Shown here: piece by piece, positions 5,612 to 9,300 of the stretch
How the letters are laid out: the number at the start of each line of letters is the position of its first letter
How positions within the stretch are numbered: the first letter of the stretch is position 1
Assembly: GCA_910588405.1 (NCBI GenBank)
Contig: CAJUPT010000095.1
Span: 1-9,300 of the forward strand
DNA length: 9,300 bases
Source of the DNA: an uncultured Lachnospiraceae bacterium
GTDB taxonomy: Bacteria; Bacillota; Clostridia; Lachnospirales; Lachnospiraceae
Direction: 5' to 3'
Program-made: the position numbers and the translations under genes
The notes under the pieces: model-generated
The model's input: the letters and a program-made list of their open reading frames with translations, nothing else
Database searches by the model: none
What the model was told of the DNA's origin: nothing

Positions 5612-5748
5612 GCCTTTCTCAACATATCTTGAATATAGTCCATGAAGCCTCTTTCCGTTTCGATAGCCGGCGCATCTTTTATTACGAAGTATCCGGCCAA
5701 ATGTGCCGGTGGCACATTTGGTCGGATTTCACAGACGGTTTCTCTCAT
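5608..5748 (-). CDS. Small 46-residue protein coupled to both neighbours
   Basis: The frame starts at ATG 5748-5746, which overlaps the amidohydrolase stop as ATGA, and ends in TGA 5610-5608, which overlaps the Nudix start, again as ATGA. It fills the gap exactly. AAAGG lies 5 bases before the ATG. The product begins MRETVCEIRP and ends DYIQDMLRKA; it is soluble, with a Pro-rich middle (RPNVPPAHLAGY) and a probable C-terminal helix. No family is recognised. It could be a genuine small operon protein or the remnant of a larger gene. A 15-bp inverted repeat lies inside the coding region and encodes the Pro-rich part. The double stop/start overlap is the main support. Confidence 0.65.
   Translation of the reverse strand: MRETVCEIRPNVPPAHLAGYFVIKDAPAIETERGFMDYIQDMLRKA
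5693..5725. repeat. 15-bp inverted repeat with 3-base loop inside a small gene
   Basis: CCGGCCAAATGTGCC (5693-5707) pairs with 5711-5725 around GGT. The only mismatch (5696/5722) is G-U on + strand RNA. It sits within the 46-codon gene between the amidohydrolase and Nudix genes. No T-run follows on either strand, so it is not a terminator. It may modulate expression of the Nudix gene or be a palindromic repeat unit. Confidence 0.6.
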
Positions 5749-7373
5749 CTCTGCCTTTTCTCTTTTTCGTACACAGCCTTCCCGCCTAACACCGTCATCT
5801 CCACCTGGATATCCCGGATCTTCTCCGGAGGAACATTTAAAATATCCTCTGACAGCACCGCCAAATCCGCCAGGAACCCAGGCTGAATCTGCCCTTTCCT
5901 ATCCTCCTCAAAGGAAAGATAGGAACCGCCCCTGGTATACAGATACAGCGCCTCCCTGGCTGTCAGCTTTTCCTCCGGATGCCAGCCATCCTCCGGCATC
6001 ATCTCCCCGTCGGTTCGGTTGACCGCATCGTGGATACCCGACACCGGCGAGTAGGATTCCACCGGCCCGTCGGAACCGGCGCCCATATGGATACCGGACT
6101 TTAAAAGGGATTTCCACCGGTATCCCCAGGGCTCCCGCTCTTCCAGCCGGGAGGCTGCCAAAGGATAATCAGAGATGGCAAAGCCGGGCTGGATGTCGGC
6201 TCCGATCCGGCTGTCCGCCATCCGCCGAATCAGCACATTATCCACAAACTGGCAGTGAACCACCCGGTTGCGCAGATCCTTTCCGTCAGACCGGTAAGCC
6301 TGTTCAAAAGCGGTAACGCTCTGCTCCACCGCCCTGTCCCCGATGGCATGACAGGCCACCTGCATCCCGGCTTTATGTGCCGTCAACACTACTTCGTCCA
6401 GCTCCGGCTGGGCATAAACCGCAATGCCTCTGTTTCCAGGATCATCGCCGTACTCCTCCCGCAGGCTGGCTGTCCTGGCTCCTAGAGAGCCGTCCAGAAT
6501 CAGTTTGATATTCCCGATCTTAAAATAGTCGCTGCCGTCCCCGGTGCGCAGTCCCCTGTCCAAAAACCTTTTTAAGACCTCCGGCCTGGCGGCCTGGACT
6601 TCCTCCCATACCCTTACGTTCAGCCGGCCTTCCTGCTCCAGCTGCCGGTAAGCGCACAGAATATCCTCCAGCGCTCCGCCCTCTAGGTCATCAGTGTGCA
6701 CTGAAGTAACGCCATACTGGTTTACATGCCGCGCGGCGTCCACAATGGCTTCTTTTAATGCCGCGACACCCGGTTTTGGAATCCGCATTTTAAACTGATC
6801 CAGCGCCACCTCCCGCAAAACGCCGGTAATCTCCCCCTGCCCATCCAGGTCGATGACGCCGCCGGAAAAACTGGTGTGGGCATCAAACCCCACCCTTTGG
6901 AATGCCATAGTATTCGCTGTCCCCACATGGCCGCACACCCGCTGAATCAAAATCGGATGGCAGGTGGAAATGGCATCCACAACCCGGATATCAGGCAGTA
7001 CCGGTTCGGAAAACCGGTTATGGTCAAAGCCGTCTCCCAGTACCCATGCTCCCTCGGGAACCTGATGCTCCTTTATATATGCCCGCCCTGCTTCCACCAG
7101 TTCCTGCACAGACCTCACTCCTCTGAGATCCAGGTTCCGAAAGCTCTGCCCGGTCAACAGAAGATGGCAGTGGCTGTCCTGGAAGCCCGGAACCAGGCAT
7201 CTCCCATGTAAATCCACCATCCGGCAGTTTTCCTCTGCCAGATTTAATATTTCTTCATCATCCCCCACAGCCTGTATCAGATTCCCGGATATTGCTACGG
7301 CGGAAACTTTCGTTTCCGCCGCATCGTCAGCCATGGTATGGACAATACCGTTATAAAAAATCAAATCTGCCAT
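5745..7373 (-). CDS. YtcJ-like metal-dependent amidohydrolase
   Basis: 542 residues, the normal length for the Amidohydro_3 (YtcJ/LAF3-type) family, which hydrolyses amide or related bonds with a metal-activated water in a TIM barrel. Motifs: N-terminal beta-sandwich strand DLIFYNGIVHTM (3-14); GFQDSHCH (63-70) with metal ligands His68 and His70; KLILDGSLGARTA (290-302) with Lys290; CHAIGD (341-346) with His342; VVHCQF (371-376) with His373; GAGSDGPVE (431-439) with Asp435; C-terminal GFLADLAVL (499-507). The active site looks complete. GGAG lies 5 bases before the ATG. The gene follows the peptide-binding protein by 21 bases and overlaps the 46-codon gene, so it probably acts on what the transporter imports. 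The substrate is unknown. Confidence 0.92.
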   Translation of the reverse strand: MADLIFYNGIVHTMADDAAETKVSAVAISGNLIQAVGDDEEILNLAEENCRMVDLHGRCLVPGFQDSHCHLLLTGQSFRNLDLRGVRSVQELVEAGRAYIKEHQVPEGAWVLGDGFDHNRFSEPVLPDIRVVDAISTCHPILIQRVCGHVGTANTMAFQRVGFDAHTSFSGGVIDLDGQGEITGVLREVALDQFKMRIPKPGVAALKEAIVDAARHVNQYGVTSVHTDDLEGGALEDILCAYRQLEQEGRLNVRVWEEVQAARPEVLKRFLDRGLRTGDGSDYFKIGNIKLILDGSLGARTASLREEYGDDPGNRGIAVYAQPELDEVVLTAHKAGMQVACHAIGDRAVEQSVTAFEQAYRSDGKDLRNRVVHCQFVDNVLIRRMADSRIGADIQPGFAISDYPLAASRLEEREPWGYRWKSLLKSGIHMGAGSDGPVESYSPVSGIHDAVNRTDGEMMPEDGWHPEEKLTAREALYLYTRGGSYLSFEEDRKGQIQPGFLADLAVLSEDILNVPPEKIRDIQVEMTVLGGKAVYEKEKRQR

Positions 7374-7394
7374 ACCCGCTCCAACCCTTTCCGA

Positions 7395-9068
7395 TTATTC
7401 TGCCGGACGGATGTCCTTAAAGAACATGTTCCAAAGCCATGACGGACTCATTGTATAGCCAGTGAAAGCTTTATTCATCGTCGCCTGCCTGTTGGGATAG
7501 GTAAGGAATACATAAGGAGTATCCGCATTGACCTGATCCATCACCGCAAACAGATCCTGGTTGCGGGCTGCGTCATCCAGGCTTGCCGACTGCTTCTTGA
7601 TCAGGGCATCCACCTCATCATTCTGATATACGGCGGAATTGGAACCGCCCTCGCCTGCGTTGTAGGCGGCGAACAGAGGCTCGATATTGCTGGCCACATC
7701 GGGATAATCTGCTTCCCATCCGGCCATAATCATATCATAATCCCGGTTGCCGTCCGCATCAAATATACCGCCGAACTGGTAGCTGGTATGCTCGTCTGCG
7801 GAAACCTTCACCAGCTCCATATTAATGTTCAGTTCTTTCAGATATTCCTGAATGGCCAGCGCCATCGAGTAGCGCATGGAATCCTCGGAAATAATCATCG
7901 TGCAGTCAAAGCCTCCCGCATAATCGGACTGAGCCAGATAATTCTTCGCCTCCGTCACATCATACGTGCATGCCTCCGCTCCTTCCACATAGCTGATCCA
8001 CTCGTCGGGATTGATCGTAAACAAGGTAGCGCTGTTGGGCATGCAGCCGCCCTCCTGGCCGGCATCCTTTACGATATTGTCATGGATGGACTTCAGGTCG
8101 ATGGCGGAAGCCACGGCCTTGCGCACATTTACATCGTTAAAAGGCGCCCGCTCCGTATTGAAGGCCAGGAATACGACGCCCATGGTCTCTACGTCCTGTA
8201 CGTTCAGGTTTTCATCTGCTTTTAAGGTATCCAGCAGGTCAGCAGGCGTATTGGCCGTAAAGTCTACCTCTCCGGTCTGCAGCGCTGTCACTCTGGTGGT
8301 ATCCTCGGGGATAATCTTAAATACCAGGGTGTCCATAGCAATCGTCTGGTTCTTATCCCAATAATTTTCATTTCTTTTCAGCACGATTTCCTGGCCGCTT
8401 GTCCAGCTGTCGAACACATAGGGGCCGGTTCCCATCAGGCCGCCCTCTGCGGTGCCAAAGCTGTCCTGATTAGCCTCATAGTGAGCTTTGCTGATCACAT
8501 GTCCCGCCGTGGTAGCCATAATGTACTTCCAGGACGCGGAAGCCTCTTTCAGATGTATGGTCAGCTCCCAATCTCCGGTCTGCTCTACCGATTCCACATT
8601 GTCAAACATCCAGAGCAGGTAGGAAGCCGTGTCGGGGTTCATGATTCTCTCGATAGAGAACAGCACGTCGTCCATAGTCATAGGGCTTCCGTCAGAAAAT
8701 GTAACGTCATCCCTGATCTGGTACACGTAAGTGGTTTCATCGGTCGCCTCCCAGCTGCTGGCAAGCTGGGGAATCAGCTCATTGTTCTCATCAAAGGTGA
8801 GCAACCCCTGGGTAATCTGGTTTACCACGGGATTTGTGGTAAAGTCATAGGCAAAGGCCGGATCAAGCGCCACGATATCGCTGTCCAGCGCAATCGTAAA
8901 GGTGGTCTTTCCCTCTGCCTTTCCCTCTTCTTTTCCGGCATCGGCAGCTTCCGTCTGGCTCTCCCCGGCCGCTTTGGTATCCGACGGCTTGTCATCCTTG
9001 CCGCCGCAGCCGGCCAGCAGGGAAACAGACAATGTCAGCGCCAGAAGCATGGCAAATAGTTTCTTCAT
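7395..9068 (-). CDS. Peptide-type ABC transporter substrate-binding lipoprotein
   Basis: 557 residues of the SBP_bac_5 (OppA/DppA) family. A lipoprotein signal (MKKLFAMLLALTL then LLAGC, lipid-modified Cys21) is followed by a flexible Gly/Lys/Glu-rich linker (22-54), so the protein is anchored on the outer face of the membrane. The binding fold shows LDPAFAYDF, NQITQGLLTFDENNELIPQLA, VTFSDGSPMTMDDVLFSIER, MGTGPYVFDSW, VRKAVASAIDL and YDMIMAGWEADYPD, all typical of the family. AGGAGGAG lies 6 bases before the ATG. No permease or ATPase of the Opp/Dpp type is in the window, so it must use one encoded elsewhere. Being first in the operon with the amidohydrolase suggests uptake of peptides or amide-linked compounds. 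A promoter and a leader hairpin precede it. Confidence 0.93.
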   Translation of the reverse strand: MKKLFAMLLALTLSVSLLAGCGGKDDKPSDTKAAGESQTEAADAGKEEGKAEGKTTFTIALDSDIVALDPAFAYDFTTNPVVNQITQGLLTFDENNELIPQLASSWEATDETTYVYQIRDDVTFSDGSPMTMDDVLFSIERIMNPDTASYLLWMFDNVESVEQTGDWELTIHLKEASASWKYIMATTAGHVISKAHYEANQDSFGTAEGGLMGTGPYVFDSWTSGQEIVLKRNENYWDKNQTIAMDTLVFKIIPEDTTRVTALQTGEVDFTANTPADLLDTLKADENLNVQDVETMGVVFLAFNTERAPFNDVNVRKAVASAIDLKSIHDNIVKDAGQEGGCMPNSATLFTINPDEWISYVEGAEACTYDVTEAKNYLAQSDYAGGFDCTMIISEDSMRYSMALAIQEYLKELNINMELVKVSADEHTSYQFGGIFDADGNRDYDMIMAGWEADYPDVASNIEPLFAAYNAGEGGSNSAVYQNDEVDALIKKQSASLDDAARNQDLFAVMDQVNADTPYVFLTYPNRQATMNKAFTGYTMSPSWLWNMFFKDIRPAE

Positions 9069-9097
9069 AGTTTTCTCCTCCTGATTTTAATCTCTCT

Positions 9098-9132
9098 ATG
9101 CATGAACGCAGATCCTGCGAAGCCTCATGCAT
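9098..9132 (-). promoter_or_regulatory. Leader hairpin at the 5' end of the operon mRNA
   Basis: ATGCATGA (9098-9105) pairs with TCATGCAT (9125-9132), and inside it CGCAG (9107-9111) pairs with CTGCG (9115-9119) around ATC. The predicted start of transcription (about 9132) coincides with the 5' arm, so the mRNA would begin with this stem, which could protect it from 5' end decay. The ribosome binding site lies about 20 bases after the stem and remains free. Confidence 0.5.
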
Positions 9133-9138
9133 ATATAA

Positions 9139-9166
9139 TTTATATCAAAGCCTGGTGTATTGTCTG
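9139..9166 (-). promoter_or_regulatory. Probable promoter of the peptide-binding protein operon
   Basis: Reading leftward: -35 CAGACA (9166-9161, weak match), a 16-base spacer, and -10 TATAAA (9144-9139). The downstream AT-rich run offers alternative -10 boxes, so the exact start is uncertain. Confidence 0.4.
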
Positions 9167-9205
9167 GTTCATATCTGGTAAAACTCCGCAGAATATTTTT
9201 CCGAG

Positions 9206-9265
9206 AGTGCTGTTTCACAAACGTAGGCGTAGCGGTGGCTACGCCGAGGCTTGTGGAGCAGTGCT
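9206..9265 (+). ncRNA. 60-nt hairpin, probably structured + strand leader RNA
   Basis: The outer arms AGTGCTGTTTCACAA (9206-9220) and 9251-9265 pair over 15 positions. Four of these pairs are G-U when read as + strand RNA, but would be A-C mismatches on the other strand. After a 5-by-5 internal loop, GGCGTAGC (9226-9233) pairs perfectly with GCTACGCC (9238-9245) around GGTG. I do not recognise a known riboswitch or RNA family. It precedes a strong ribosome binding site (9281-9287), so it may be the leader of a gene beyond the edge. Confidence 0.5.
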
Positions 9266-9280
9266 ATCAGGAAAATAGAC

Positions 9281-9287
9281 AAGGAGG
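9281..9287 (+). promoter_or_regulatory. Ribosome binding site of a gene starting beyond the edge
   Basis: AAGGAGG on the + strand has no in-frame ATG, GTG or TTG at good spacing before 9300. The window ends in AT, so an ATG beginning at 9299 is possible if the next base is G (11-base spacing). This would be divergent from the peptide-binding protein operon. Confidence 0.35.
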
Positions 9288-9300
9288 TTTGCCTGAATAT

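Noticed and set aside
5629..6022. Two + frames opposite the amidohydrolase end
   Set aside because: Overlap well-supported leftward genes, rich in Pro and Ser as expected for antisense translation of GC-rich codons, no ribosome binding site.
7788..8364. Long + frames inside the peptide-binding protein gene
   Set aside because: Shadows of a strongly supported family member on the other strand.
1..9300. CRISPR array, tRNA, rRNA, complete insertion sequence
   Set aside because: No regularly spaced repeats, no cloverleaf, no rRNA sequence and no transposase frame were seen on either strand.

Overview
The window looks like a chromosomal segment of an anaerobic Firmicute in the Clostridia, most likely a Lachnospiraceae-type gut bacterium. 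The evidence is the strong AGGAGG-type ribosome binding sites, sigma-A-like promoters, a lipoprotein peptide-binding protein, and protein families (Nudix, YtcJ-like amidohydrolase, RtcB, Phd/HicB-like antitoxin) typical of that group. Genus and species cannot be fixed from the sequence.

Left part (about 1-2790, AT-rich): the 5' end of a leftward gene runs off the edge (1-41). It is followed by about 700 bp without a confident gene, which carries a near-perfect 22-bp inverted repeat (633-686). A leftward RtcB-family RNA ligase (741-1850) and a rightward toxin-antitoxin pair (about 2091-2713) then diverge from a shared promoter region. The antitoxin seems to join a Phd/YefM-like N-terminus to a HicB-like C-terminus. 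The toxin is a small HicA-like protein. A dyad with two TGTACA cores surrounds the -35 box of the toxin-antitoxin promoter and is a good autoregulatory operator candidate.

Middle part (about 2790-4990): GC content rises sharply at about 2790, exactly where the permease of a nitrate/sulfonate/taurine-type ABC transporter stops resembling its family. Its last membrane helix is replaced by a hydrophilic tail. The ATPase gene (3479-4243) is intact, and no substrate-binding protein of this transporter type is present. This looks like an old recombination or insertion junction that cut the transporter operon. A stretch of about 320 bp with no convincing gene and a small rightward orphan gene (4611-4925) follow.

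Right part (4991-9068): a leftward operon of four genes. A peptide-binding lipoprotein (7395-9068) is followed 21 bp later by a metal-dependent YtcJ-like amidohydrolase. Then comes a 46-codon gene (5608-5748) joined to both neighbours by ATGA stop/start overlaps, and finally an ADP-ribose-pyrophosphatase-like Nudix hydrolase. The operon would import peptides or similar solutes and hydrolyse an amide-type substrate, with the Nudix enzyme clearing nucleotide-sugar by-products; the shared pathway is inference. Its predicted transcript would begin directly at a 5' hairpin. The right edge (9206-9300) holds a 60-nt hairpin whose outer-arm mismatches are all G-U pairs on the + strand, followed by a strong ribosome binding site, suggesting a divergent + strand gene that begins just beyond the window.
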